Positions 35,296 through 43,950 of a stretch of 64,000 bases of DNA are shown in pieces. This DNA comes from Aliishimia ponticola (GTDB lineage: Bacteria; Pseudomonadota; Alphaproteobacteria; Rhodobacterales; Rhodobacteraceae): the NCBI RefSeq assembly GCF_004803475.1, contig NZ_SRKY01000002.1, positions 780,855 through 844,854 of the forward strand. Direction: 5' to 3'. Position 1 is the stretch's first letter, and each line of letters starts with the position of its first letter. The notes under the pieces are model-generated. The model was not told the origin of the DNA. It searched no databases and worked only from the letters and a program-made list of their open reading frames with translations. Both the position numbers and the translations under genes were made by a program.

Positions 35296-36592
35296 TATCG
35301 GTATTGGCCTGAGCGGTCTGGGGCTGCTGTTCGTGCTGATCGCATTGCGGGTGCCGATCGGCGTTGCCTTGATCGGTGTCAGCTTCGGCGGGCTTTACGT
35401 TCTGCTGGGCTGGCGCGTTGCCTGGGGCGCGCTTGCGGTGATGCCATACCAATTTTCGGCGAACTGGGTGCTTAGCTCGGTGCCTATGTTCCTGCTGCTT
35501 GGGTTCATTTGCTACCATGCGGAGTTGACCCAAGGGATGTTCAGGGCCGCGAGGGTGTGGACATCGGCGCTTCCCGGCGGGCTTGCCATTGCGGCTGTCT
35601 TCGGGTCCGCGGGCTTTGCCGCTGTGTGTGGATCATCCGTGGCCTGCGCAGCGGCCATGGGGCGCATCGCCGTGCCCGAGATGATGCGCGCACGCTACAA
35701 CGCCGAACTTGCCACAGGCACCGTCGCTGTCGCGGGCACCATCGGGGCGTTGATCCCGCCCTCTATCATTCTGATCCTTTACGGTGTGATCGCGCAGGTC
35801 TCGGTGCCCCAGCTATTTCTTGGCGGGATTACGGCGGGGCTTATCTCGGCAATCGGCTATTGTCTGGTCATCCTCGTGCGGGTCAAAATCAATCCGGATT
35901 TGGCACCTGTCGGCGAAAGGGCCTCTTGGGCGGAGCGTATAACGGCCCTGAAGGACACCTGGCCGATCCTGGTGGTGATGATCGGGATTTTCGGCGGGCT
36001 CTTCTCGGGGGCCTTTACACCGACAGAAGCAGGCGCAATCGGTGCTTTCCTGTCCTGTCTGGTTGGGCTTGCGCGCAGGACGCTGACCTGGCGCCGGTTC
36101 CGGCTTGCCGTGGAAGAGACGATGATCACGACCGCCGCACTGATCGTCATTGGCGTCGGTGCAACATTGCTGACAAGGTTTTTGACCTTGTCGGGTGCCG
36201 GAGACTACTTGTCGGATTCCATAATCGGGCTGTCGGCCAACCCGGCCATGATCCTGCTTGGGATCATATTGGTCTATCTCATACTGGGGATGTTCCTTGA
36301 GCCGATTGGCGCGATGTTGCTGACGATGCCGATTGTGCTGCCGATTGTGCAGGATCTGGACTGGTCGTTGCTTTGGTTCGGGATCGTGCTGACCAAGCTG
36401 CTCGAGATCGGGATGGTGACGCCGCCAATCGGGATGAACATCTTTGTTATCAAGGGCGTCGTCGGCAGTATCGCAACGACAACGCAGATTTTCCGAGGGG
36501 TTTTATGGTTCATCTTGATGGATCTCCTAGTGCTGGCGGTTCTGGCGATCTGGCCGGAAATCACACTGTTCCTGCCTGAGATAATGAACTGA
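35288..36592 (+). CDS. TRAP transporter large permease DctM
   Basis: A 434-aa integral membrane transporter subunit with many hydrophobic helices. Family motifs include FGSAGFAAVCGSSVACAAAMG, GTIGALIPPSIILILYG, FTPTEAGAIGAF and MVTPPIGMNIFVIKG. It moves the substrate delivered by DctP using the sodium gradient. The location inside an acyl-CoA catabolic cluster suggests the substrate is the carboxylic acid fed to the ligases. The start overlaps dctQ by 8 bases. Confidence 0.94.
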   Translation: MDDIGIGLSGLGLLFVLIALRVPIGVALIGVSFGGLYVLLGWRVAWGALAVMPYQFSANWVLSSVPMFLLLGFICYHAELTQGMFRAARVWTSALPGGLAIAAVFGSAGFAAVCGSSVACAAAMGRIAVPEMMRARYNAELATGTVAVAGTIGALIPPSIILILYGVIAQVSVPQLFLGGITAGLISAIGYCLVILVRVKINPDLAPVGERASWAERITALKDTWPILVVMIGIFGGLFSGAFTPTEAGAIGAFLSCLVGLARRTLTWRRFRLAVEETMITTAALIVIGVGATLLTRFLTLSGAGDYLSDSIIGLSANPAMILLGIILVYLILGMFLEPIGAMLLTMPIVLPIVQDLDWSLLWFGIVLTKLLEIGMVTPPIGMNIFVIKGVVGSIATTTQIFRGVLWFILMDLLVLAVLAIWPEITLFLPEIMN

Positions 36593-36593
36593 C

Positions 36594-36610
36594 CGGAAAG
36601 CTGGTTTCCG
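36594..36610 (+). terminator. Small stem-loop after dctM
   Basis: CGGAAA (36594-36599) pairs with TTTCCG (36605-36610) right after the dctM stop. There is no T-run, so it is a weak terminator candidate. Confidence 0.25.
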
Positions 36611-36693
36611 AAACGCGGACCTGTCGTCTTTAAGCTTGAGAGAGGATGGAAATGAATCTTAATCGGTCAATTAATCTGCCGGCTGCTTTGGTT

Positions 36694-36709
36694 AACTACT
36701 TGACTAATT
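36694..36709. promoter_or_regulatory. Second TetR-operator candidate upstream of the thiolase operon
   Basis: AACTACTTGACTAATT matches the palindrome at 25990-26005 at 12 of 16 positions, including AACTA at the left and TT at the right edge. It lies in the 261-bp gap between dctM and the 36854 thiolase, about 145 bp before the start codon and in an AT-rich context suited to a promoter. Confidence 0.45.
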
Positions 36710-36853
36710 AATGGGTCGATGGAATATCGAACGCAGCGCGGAAGCAAAGAACGGCATCGCTGATCAAGTGCAGGTGCCACCGCGAATTGACAGGGTTTCG
36801 GCTGCATGCGCCGCCGGTGCCGGCTGGTCGGATTCTTGAGAAGGGATACCCCA

Positions 36854-38101
36854 ATGGCAGAGGCCTACATCATTGACGCTTGCCGCACTCCTCGCGGCGT
36901 TGGAAAAGTCGGCAAGGGCGCGCTTGCGCATCTGCACCCCCAGCATCTGGGGGCCACGGTGCTGGCCGCGCTGCGGGATCGCAACGATCTCAACACGGCC
37001 GATGTTGACGACATTATCTGGGGGACCAGCACCCAAAAGGACAAGCAGGGCGGTGACTTGGGCCGGATGGCAGCGCTGGACGCGGGGTATGACATCAAGG
37101 CGTCGGGTGTGACGCTTGACCGTTTCTGTGGCTCCGGGATTACCACGGTTTCCTTGGCGGCCGCTCAAATCATGTCGGGCATGGAGGATGTCGTCATCGC
37201 GGGCGGCACTGAAATGATGAGCTACACGGCGCAGATTGCTGACCCGAATAAGCCCTTCATGATGGACGCGGGGAACCTGAGCCTGCGCTCAAAGCACCCT
37301 CAGACACAGCAAGGGTGTAGTGCCGACGCCATCGCGACGATTGAAGGGATTGACCGCGCCGCCGCCGACCAGCTTGCCGTCACCAGTCAGGAGCGTGCAG
37401 CCAAAGCCATTGCCGAAGGGCGTTTCGACGGCTCAATCGTGCCTGTACATGACCCTGAAACGGGCGAGCTTGTGTTGGACAAGGAAGAATTTCCACGTCC
37501 CGGAACAACGGTCGAATCCCTTTCCACGCTCAACACCGTCTTCGACAAGTTCATGGAATTTCCGATTGACGATGAGGGCACGACCTACGGCGATATGATC
37601 TATGCGCGCTACCCTGAACTGAAGGGTAAGATGCAACACATCCACCATGCGGGCAATTCCTCGGGCGTGGTTGATGGGGCCGCGGCGATCTTGCTGGCAT
37701 CGGAAAGCTATGTCGAAAAGAATGGCATGAAGCCGCGTGCGCGCGTCGTGGCCACGGCCAATATTGGCGACGACCCGACATTGATGCTGAATGCCCCCGT
37801 CCCAGCGGCGCGCAAGGTTCTGGAGAAGGCCGGTCTGACGACCGATGACATTGATGTGTATGAAATCAATGAAGCTTTTGCCGTTGTTGCGGAAAAGTTC
37901 ATTCGGGATCTGAAACTTGACCGTTCGAAGGTGAACATCAACGGCGGCGCTATGGCGCTTGGCCACCCCATCGGCGCGACCGGCTCCATCCTGATCGGCA
38001 CCGCACTCGATGAGCTGGAACGCTCAGGCGGTCGCTATGGGCTGATCACGATGTGTGCCGCCGGTGGCATGGCCCCCGCAATCATCATCGAGCGCATCTA
38101 A
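36854..38101 (+). CDS. Acetyl-CoA C-acetyltransferase (thiolase)
   Basis: A 415-aa thiolase, the second in the region. The nucleophilic Cys92 is in LDRFCGSGITT, the His in ALGHPIGATGS, and the second Cys in TMCAAGGMAPA. I use the ATG at 36854, preceded by GAGAAGGG. It leads a new operon (thiolase, SDR, HSD10-like SDR, hydratase, ACAD, racemase, SDR, kinase) with its own regulatory gap containing an operator candidate. Confidence 0.93.
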   Translation: MAEAYIIDACRTPRGVGKVGKGALAHLHPQHLGATVLAALRDRNDLNTADVDDIIWGTSTQKDKQGGDLGRMAALDAGYDIKASGVTLDRFCGSGITTVSLAAAQIMSGMEDVVIAGGTEMMSYTAQIADPNKPFMMDAGNLSLRSKHPQTQQGCSADAIATIEGIDRAAADQLAVTSQERAAKAIAEGRFDGSIVPVHDPETGELVLDKEEFPRPGTTVESLSTLNTVFDKFMEFPIDDEGTTYGDMIYARYPELKGKMQHIHHAGNSSGVVDGAAAILLASESYVEKNGMKPRARVVATANIGDDPTLMLNAPVPAARKVLEKAGLTTDDIDVYEINEAFAVVAEKFIRDLKLDRSKVNINGGAMALGHPIGATGSILIGTALDELERSGGRYGLITMCAAGGMAPAIIIERI

Positions 38102-38178
38102 GCGCCTGCACGGGCGGGGGACCATTCCGTGCCATGCCGGACCGGTTCCCTGCAAATTTCCCGAAGAAGAGAAGCTTG

Positions 38179-38940
38179 ATGACGCACCCTTTAACAATCG
38201 ACCTAAGCGGAAAGAGAGCGCTGGTCACAGGCGCTTCCAGTGGTCTGGGTGCGCATTTCGCGTCTGTTCTTGCGGGGCAGGGCGCCGATCTGGTTCTTGC
38301 CGCGCGGCGCATCGACAAGTTGCAAGAGGTGGCGGAGCCGTTGCGCAAGATGGGGCGCGACGTCCAGGTTATGTCAATGGATGTAGGATCTGCTGACGCC
38401 GTGGAAGCTGCATTTGCAGACATGCTGCCTTGTGACATCGTTATCAACAATTCGGGCATTGGTCAGAATTCCTGGCTTGTGGATATGGAAGCAGACGAGT
38501 GGCAACAGCTGGTCGATATCAACCTGACCGGTGTCTGGCGCGTGTCGAAACAGGCGGTGGCGATGTTTCGCAAGGCAAAGACGGCTGGATCGATCATCAA
38601 CATCGCGTCGATCACCGCGTCGCGCACAGCGCTCAAGTCCGGGGCATATGCCGTGACAAAAGCCGGTGTGGTCCACATGACCAAATCCCTCGCGATAGAG
38701 GTCGCGCGTGATGGCATTCGCGTCAACGCGCTGGCGCCGGGTTATTTCCAGACAGAATTGAATGCGGAGTTTCTGACATCAGAAGCCGGGCAGCGCATGG
38801 CTGCGCGCATTCCACAGCGCAGGTTCGGCACTCTGGAAGAGTTGAACCTCCCCCTGCTGATGCTGGCGGCAGACCAAAACGCCTACATGACCGGCGCGAC
38901 CCTCACGGTCGATGGCGGCCACAGCATCAACGCCCTTTGA
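38179..38940 (+). CDS. Short-chain dehydrogenase/reductase (classical SDR)
   Basis: 253 residues with the NAD(P) motif VTGASSGLG, the NNSGIG strand, and the catalytic Ser/Tyr/Lys set in SITASRTALKSGAYAVTKAG. The C-terminal LTVDGGHSI is typical. An Arg at the end of strand 2 (AARR) suggests an NADP preference. Together with the thiolase it probably oxidises or reduces a hydroxy- or ketoacyl-CoA, a role comparable to LvaD, but the substrate is not determined by sequence. Confidence 0.88.
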   Translation: MTHPLTIDLSGKRALVTGASSGLGAHFASVLAGQGADLVLAARRIDKLQEVAEPLRKMGRDVQVMSMDVGSADAVEAAFADMLPCDIVINNSGIGQNSWLVDMEADEWQQLVDINLTGVWRVSKQAVAMFRKAKTAGSIINIASITASRTALKSGAYAVTKAGVVHMTKSLAIEVARDGIRVNALAPGYFQTELNAEFLTSEAGQRMAARIPQRRFGTLEELNLPLLMLAADQNAYMTGATLTVDGGHSINAL

Positions 38941-38961
38941 AATTAAAAACGGAGAACGTAA

Positions 38962-39741
38962 ATGAAACTAGATAGCTCAGTCTCGGCGGTCATCACTGGG
39001 GGCGCATCCGGACTTGGTCTGGCTACCGCGCGGGCGTTGGCTGCGCAGGGCGTGAAGGTCGCGTTGTTTGATCTGAACGAGGAGGCCGGAGAAGCGATTG
39101 CGGCCGAATTGGGCGGCGTGTTTTGCAAGGTGAACGTGGCGGACGAAGCCAGCGTCGATGCGGGTTTCGAAAAGGCGCGCGCGGCGAACGGTCAAGAACG
39201 CATCTTGATCAATTGCGCAGGTATCGGCAACGCGATCAAGACCGCTGGACGGGATCGGAAAACCGGCGAGATTTCACAGTTTCCCATTGCCGAATATCGC
39301 AAGATTATCGAAGTAAACCAAGTCGGTACCTTTATCTGCACCGTCAAGTCCGCAGCCGGTATGATGACCCTTGATCCCGAAGATGGCGAGCGCGGAGCCA
39401 TCATTTCCACGGCCTCCGTCGCGGCGGAAGACGGTCAGGTTGGTCAGGTCGCCTATTCCGCGTCGAAAGCTGCGGTCGTCGGTATGACGCTGCCCATCGC
39501 ACGTGATCTTTCTGCGGAGCATATTCGCGTCAATACCATTCTGCCGGGGCTCTTCGAGACACCGCTTTTGATGAGCTTGCCCGAAAATGTGCGGCAATCC
39601 TTGGGGGCAATGGTGCCCAACCCGGCACGGCTTGGACGACCCGAAGAATACGCGTCGCTGGCCATCGCGATCGTAAGCAACCCGTATCTGAATGGCGAAG
39701 ATATCCGTCTGGACGGTGCAATCCGGATGGCGCCGCGCTGA
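38962..39741 (+). CDS. 3-hydroxyacyl-CoA dehydrogenase type II-like SDR (HSD10 family)
   Basis: A 259-aa SDR with ITGGASGLG and an Asp (FDLNE) after strand 2, indicating NAD use. SVAAEDGQVGQVAYSASKAA, LPGLFETPLL and the LNGEDIRLDGAIRMAPR ending closely resemble the HSD17B10/2-methyl-3-hydroxybutyryl-CoA dehydrogenase family. That enzyme acts on 2-methyl-branched 3-hydroxyacyl-CoAs, in keeping with the racemase downstream. GGAG lies 8 nt before the ATG. Confidence 0.9.
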   Translation: MKLDSSVSAVITGGASGLGLATARALAAQGVKVALFDLNEEAGEAIAAELGGVFCKVNVADEASVDAGFEKARAANGQERILINCAGIGNAIKTAGRDRKTGEISQFPIAEYRKIIEVNQVGTFICTVKSAAGMMTLDPEDGERGAIISTASVAAEDGQVGQVAYSASKAAVVGMTLPIARDLSAEHIRVNTILPGLFETPLLMSLPENVRQSLGAMVPNPARLGRPEEYASLAIAIVSNPYLNGEDIRLDGAIRMAPR

Positions 39742-39744
39742 TAG

Positions 39745-39800
39745 GCTTTTGCCGGGCCGTGGGGGAGGCGGCTTCCCCACGGACACACTGCCGCAAAAGC
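39745..39800 (+). promoter_or_regulatory. Nested intercistronic stem-loop
   Basis: Outer arms GCTTTTGC (39745-39752) and GCAAAAGC (39793-39800) enclose an inner perfect stem CCGTGGGG (39757-39764) / CCCCACGG (39775-39782). It fills the gap between two operon genes. No T-run follows, which fits an mRNA stability or processing element. Confidence 0.45.
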
Positions 39801-39849
39801 AAACGCCTTCGCGGCAAGCCATCAGCCCCGCAAGACACAGGAGAACGAA

Positions 39850-40674
39850 ATGAGTGACGCAAAAACGACAGACACCCAAGATATCTGGAACCGTGATTTC
39901 GAATACATTTCGGTCAAGCGGGATGGGCATATTCTTGAGGTCACCATCAATCGCGCCGATCGCTACAACGCGCTTCACGGTGGGGCGCATCGTGAGCTGC
40001 ACGAGGTTTTCAACGGATATGATCAGGATCGTGACCTGTGGGTTGCGATCATAACAGGCGCCGGGGACAAAGCCTTTTGCTCGGGCAACGATTTGAAGGC
40101 GACGAGCGAAGGTCAGGATATTGAGCCAGCCAGTTCGGGTTTTGGCGGAATTACCCAGCGTTGGGGCCGCGAAAAGCCGATCATTGCCGCGGTGAACGGG
40201 GTTGCGATGGGCGGCGGATGCGAGATCGTTCTGGCATCCGATATCGCCGTGGCGGATGCGCAGGCGAAATTCGCACTCCCCGAAGTGAAGGTTGGCCTAT
40301 TTGCCGCGGCGGGCGGGGTTCAACGCCTGTCCCGCCAGATCGGGCGCAAGGCCGCGATGGAACTGATCCTGACGGGCCGGGCAATCACAGCGGAACGTGC
40401 CTGTGAGCTTGGCATCATCAACCGCGTTGCGGGCGAAGGTGAAACGGCGATGGATGTTGCCCGCGAAATCGCCAAGGAAATCACACTGGTATCGCCCACG
40501 GCGGTCAGGGCGTCAAAGCGCGTGCTCAACACCCTCGAAGAAAAGATCGAGCGTCTGCCAGAAGCGTTTGAAGGCAATATGGCCGAGTTCGACGTCGTAC
40601 TGCAGTCCAATGACGGGAAGGAAGGTGTCGCGGCATTTGTCGAGAAACGCGCCCCGAACTGGACGAACAGCTGA
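39850..40674 (+). CDS. Enoyl-CoA hydratase
   Basis: A 274-aa crotonase with both catalytic glutamates at the expected places, LPEVKVGLFAAAGGVQRL and AAMELILTGRAI, so this is the most orthodox hydratase of the 17-48 kb region. The oxyanion hole is FCSGNDLKA. A 35-residue N-terminal extension precedes the crotonase core. GGAG precedes the ATG. It probably hydrates the enoyl-CoA made by the ACAD that follows. Confidence 0.92.
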   Translation: MSDAKTTDTQDIWNRDFEYISVKRDGHILEVTINRADRYNALHGGAHRELHEVFNGYDQDRDLWVAIITGAGDKAFCSGNDLKATSEGQDIEPASSGFGGITQRWGREKPIIAAVNGVAMGGGCEIVLASDIAVADAQAKFALPEVKVGLFAAAGGVQRLSRQIGRKAAMELILTGRAITAERACELGIINRVAGEGETAMDVAREIAKEITLVSPTAVRASKRVLNTLEEKIERLPEAFEGNMAEFDVVLQSNDGKEGVAAFVEKRAPNWTNS

Positions 40675-40725
40675 CCCATTCACGCTCCTGAAGCCCGAAT
40701 CCAACATATTACCAAGGGATGTCCC

Positions 40726-41883
40726 ATGATCAAAAGACGCATTTTTGAAGAAGAGCACGAGATGTTCCGCGACAGTGTTCGCAAATGGATCGCGGCTGAA
40801 GTCGAACCCCATGCCGAAACCTGGCGTCAGAACAAACAGGTCAGCAAGGAAGCCTGGAAATCGGCGGGGGAGAACGGCTTTCTGGCGATGTTCGCCGATG
40901 AGAAATACGGCGGTATGGGCCTTGACGATTTCCGCTTTGACATGGTGCTTAACGAAGAGCTGGCCAAGGTCGAAAGCTCTTTCTTCATCACGCTGCACAA
41001 CCGCATCGTGGCCCCCTATCTTCACAAGTTCGGGACCGACGACCAGCGAGACCGGTACATGCCGGGTATCGTTTCGGGCGACACGATCCTTGCGATCGGA
41101 ATGACGGAGCCGGGATGTGGGTCTGACTTGGCTTCGATCAAAACCCGCGCTGAAAAGCAGGGGAACCATTGGGTGCTGAACGGGTCAAAAACCTACATTT
41201 CAAATGGTCAGATCGCCGGCCTGTATCTGATTGCAGCCAAGACCGACCCGGATAATCCACGCTCCATCGGCCTGTTTTGGATCGAAGAGGGCGCGGAAGG
41301 GTTCTCCAAGGGGCAAAACCTCAAGAAGATGGGGCTCCATGCGCAGGATACGTCGGAGCTGTTCTTTGATAACGTGAAGGTCCCTGCCTCGGATCTTGTT
41401 GGCGATGGAACCGATGGTTTCAAACTGATGATGACCAATTTGGCCGAAGAACGGCTTGTGGGGGCCGATGGCTATCTGGGGCGTGCCGAACGCGCGTTCG
41501 AAATCACGATGGACTTCATAAAGGAGCGCAAGGCGTTCGGGAAACCAGTCGGCACCTTCCAGAACAGCCGGTTCGCGATGGCGGATGCACGGACTAAACT
41601 GGATGTTGGCTGGGCATTTCTGGATCATTGCGCGATGGCCCATCTGGAGGGGAATTGCACCGCAGAAATGGCGGCGCAGGCCAAGTTGTTCACTTCGGAA
41701 ATCGAAGGGGAAATCATTGACTCCTGCCTGCAGCTGCATGGCGGCGCGGGGTACATGGAAGAATATGAAATCTCTCGGCTTTATGTCGATGCGCGGATCA
41801 GCCGGATCTATGCGGGAACGTCTGAGATCATGCGTGAAATCATCGGTCGCGGCCTCGGTCTGGATGATCGCACTAAAGGTTGA
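40726..41883 (+). CDS. Acyl-CoA dehydrogenase
   Basis: A 385-aa ACAD with GMTEPGCGSDLASIKT, LHGGAGYMEEYEISRLYVD and IYAGTSEIMREIIGRGL. Ala in the AGT motif is seen in long-chain and isovaleryl types that take their catalytic Glu from another helix. This is a standard beta-oxidation type, next to the hydratase and the racemase. The N-terminal RRIFEEEHEMFRDSVRKWIA is also typical. Confidence 0.93.
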   Translation: MIKRRIFEEEHEMFRDSVRKWIAAEVEPHAETWRQNKQVSKEAWKSAGENGFLAMFADEKYGGMGLDDFRFDMVLNEELAKVESSFFITLHNRIVAPYLHKFGTDDQRDRYMPGIVSGDTILAIGMTEPGCGSDLASIKTRAEKQGNHWVLNGSKTYISNGQIAGLYLIAAKTDPDNPRSIGLFWIEEGAEGFSKGQNLKKMGLHAQDTSELFFDNVKVPASDLVGDGTDGFKLMMTNLAEERLVGADGYLGRAERAFEITMDFIKERKAFGKPVGTFQNSRFAMADARTKLDVGWAFLDHCAMAHLEGNCTAEMAAQAKLFTSEIEGEIIDSCLQLHGGAGYMEEYEISRLYVDARISRIYAGTSEIMREIIGRGLGLDDRTKG

Positions 41884-41892
41884 GGGGGGAAC

Positions 41893-42981
41893 ATGTCGGG
41901 ACCATTGAAAGGTTTGGAAGTGATCGAGATGGCCGGGATCGGTCCCGGCCCTTTGGCGGGGCAGTTGCTTGCCGATCTTGGCGCAGACGTGATCGTCATT
42001 GACCGGGCCGAAGCCCCTGCCGACAAAACCGATGTAAACCGGCGCGGGAAGCGATCTGTGTGTCTGGACCTGAAGTCCGAAGAGGGGCACCGCACCGCGC
42101 AAGCGCTGATCAACCGGGCAGGCATCGTCATCGAAGGCTTTCGGCCGGGCGTGATGGAACGGCTGGGCCTTGGTCCAGATGACCTTGATGACTCGGTGAT
42201 TTTTGGCCGGATCACAGGCTGGGGGCAGGAAGGACCGTTGAGTCATTCGGCAGGGCACGACATCAACTACCTTGGCCTGACGGGCGCGTTGGCTGCCATG
42301 GGGCAGGTCGAGAACCCGCCGCCGCCGCCGCTGAACCTTATTGCCGATTATGGCGGGGGCACCATGTTCCTGTTGCTTGGAATACTGGCCGCCGTGTTCG
42401 AGAGGCAGACATCCGGAAAAGGTCAGGTGGTCGATGCGGCCATGGTGGACGGCGTCAGCGCGATGATGGGGCTTTTCCACACCTTCAAGGCACGCGGCGA
42501 GTGGAATGAAAACCGTGCGTCCAACCTGTTGGACGGGGGCGCCCCATTCTATCGGTGCTACCGGACCAAGGATGATCTTTTCATGTCCGTCGGCCCGTTG
42601 GAGCCGCAGTTCTTTGCCGTATTGCTGGAAAAAGCCGCGCTGCCCGCCGAGCATGGCAAGGACCAAAACGACCCTGCAAACTGGGCTGACCGTGCCGAAC
42701 TCTATGCGCAGGCCTTTGCGCGGCGGACACAGGCCGAGTGGTCCGAGATATTTGAAGGCACGGATGCTTGCGTGGCCCCTGTGCTCAGCATGACCGACGC
42801 GGCATCTCATCCCCATATGGCGGCGCGTAAAACACTTGTCGAGGTGGATGGCGTCTTGCAAGCGGCCCCGGCCCCACGTTTTTCGCGCAGCACATCACCG
42901 GAGATCAACACGCCGCGTGCAATAGGCGGGGATACTGCCGCGATCCGCGAGGAACTGGGCGAGCATTCGAAAGCCGTGTGA
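41893..42981 (+). CDS. Alpha-methylacyl-CoA racemase (CaiB/BaiF family)
   Basis: A 362-aa class III CoA-transferase-fold protein. The racemase signature AGHDINYLGLTG contains His122. Asp151 (LIADYGGGTM) and Glu236 (VGPLEPQFF) fall where the catalytic residues of mycobacterial alpha-methylacyl-CoA racemase (H126, D156, E241) are expected. It interconverts (R)- and (S)-2-methylacyl-CoA so that an ACAD can act. This is the strongest clue that the pathway handles a methyl-branched chain. GAGGGGGG precedes the ATG, and the gene follows the ACAD by 9 bp. Confidence 0.9.
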   Translation: MSGPLKGLEVIEMAGIGPGPLAGQLLADLGADVIVIDRAEAPADKTDVNRRGKRSVCLDLKSEEGHRTAQALINRAGIVIEGFRPGVMERLGLGPDDLDDSVIFGRITGWGQEGPLSHSAGHDINYLGLTGALAAMGQVENPPPPPLNLIADYGGGTMFLLLGILAAVFERQTSGKGQVVDAAMVDGVSAMMGLFHTFKARGEWNENRASNLLDGGAPFYRCYRTKDDLFMSVGPLEPQFFAVLLEKAALPAEHGKDQNDPANWADRAELYAQAFARRTQAEWSEIFEGTDACVAPVLSMTDAASHPHMAARKTLVEVDGVLQAAPAPRFSRSTSPEINTPRAIGGDTAAIREELGEHSKAV

Positions 42982-43020
42982 TGACCACGGCCGAAAACAC
43001 CTGCCGCAATGAGGCTGCAC

Positions 43021-43791
43021 ATGTTTGATTTGACGGGAAAAACCGCCTTGATCACTGGCGGCAATAGCGGGATCGGTCTGGGCATGGCAGAAGGTCTTGC
43101 CAGATGCGGCTGCGATATCGCGATTTGGGGCAGGAATGCTGACAAGAACGCGCAAGCGCTGGAAACGCTGTCCGCTCATGGCACAAAGGTCACCGCATAT
43201 GTCTGCGATGTGACCAATTCAGATGCTGTGAACGACGTGTTTGCCGCTACATTGAACGACCATGGGCGCGTCGATGGTTGCTTTGCCAATGCTGGATTTT
43301 CCACGCCGAGTGCTGGCTTTGATCAGTCAGTGGATGCGCATTGGCGCCAGATGATCGATATCAACCTCAACGGTGCCTATTACGTGTTTCGGGCGGCGGC
43401 AGGGCATATGCGTGAACGCGCAGAGGCGGGCGATCAGTTCGGGCGCTTGGTGGGCACCTCCAGTATCGGTGCCTTGAACGGAATGCCCCGCAATCAGCAC
43501 TATTCAGCGGCCAAGGGGGCCTTGGTTTCCATGATCCGTTCCCTGGCGGTGGAATATGCGCGCTACGGTGTGACCGCGCACAGCATCCTGCCGGGATTTG
43601 TGGAGACCCCGCTGACCGACGAAAGCTTTGCGTCAAAGGCTTTCGCGGACCGGGTGGTGCCCAGAATACCTGCAAGGCGTCTTGGGCAGGGATCGGATTT
43701 CAGCGCGATTGCGGCCTATATCATGAGCGATGCCAGCGCGTGGCATACCGGTCAGGATTTCATCATCGACGGCGGTTATATGGTGTTCTGA
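43021..43791 (+). CDS. Short-chain dehydrogenase/reductase
   Basis: A 256-aa classical SDR with LITGGNSGIGLGMAEGL, the FANAGF strand and the catalytic TSSIGALNGMPRNQHYSAAKGA, ending FIIDGGYMVF. An ATG at 43009 is an alternative; I prefer 43021, which has GAGG 8 nt upstream. It belongs to the thiolase/racemase operon. The substrate is unknown. Confidence 0.87.
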   Translation: MFDLTGKTALITGGNSGIGLGMAEGLARCGCDIAIWGRNADKNAQALETLSAHGTKVTAYVCDVTNSDAVNDVFAATLNDHGRVDGCFANAGFSTPSAGFDQSVDAHWRQMIDINLNGAYYVFRAAAGHMRERAEAGDQFGRLVGTSSIGALNGMPRNQHYSAAKGALVSMIRSLAVEYARYGVTAHSILPGFVETPLTDESFASKAFADRVVPRIPARRLGQGSDFSAIAAYIMSDASAWHTGQDFIIDGGYMVF

Positions 43792-43830
43792 AGAAGTGCC
43801 GCAGGTCTACAGATCAAGGAACGGAATTCC

Positions 43831-43950
43831 ATGTACTTCATCACTCAAATCCCCGCCGCAGTGACCATTGCGCGGATTGGCCAATTCACCAGCATCGCCC
43901 GCAGCGTAGCGTCAGAAGGTCAGGGCTTTGACCTGCGGGGGCGTGCATGA
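43831..43950 (+). CDS. Possible 39-aa small protein overlapping the kinase start
   Basis: The frame starts with MYFITQIPAAVTIARIG and ends RGRA; its TGA overlaps the next gene's ATG (ATGA, 43947-43950). The upstream AAGGAACGG is a possible ribosome site, though 12 nt away. It has no known domain. The overlap suggests translational coupling to the downstream kinase, a place where other such kinases have a small partner gene. Unproven. Confidence 0.4.
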   Translation: MYFITQIPAAVTIARIGQFTSIARSVASEGQGFDLRGRA

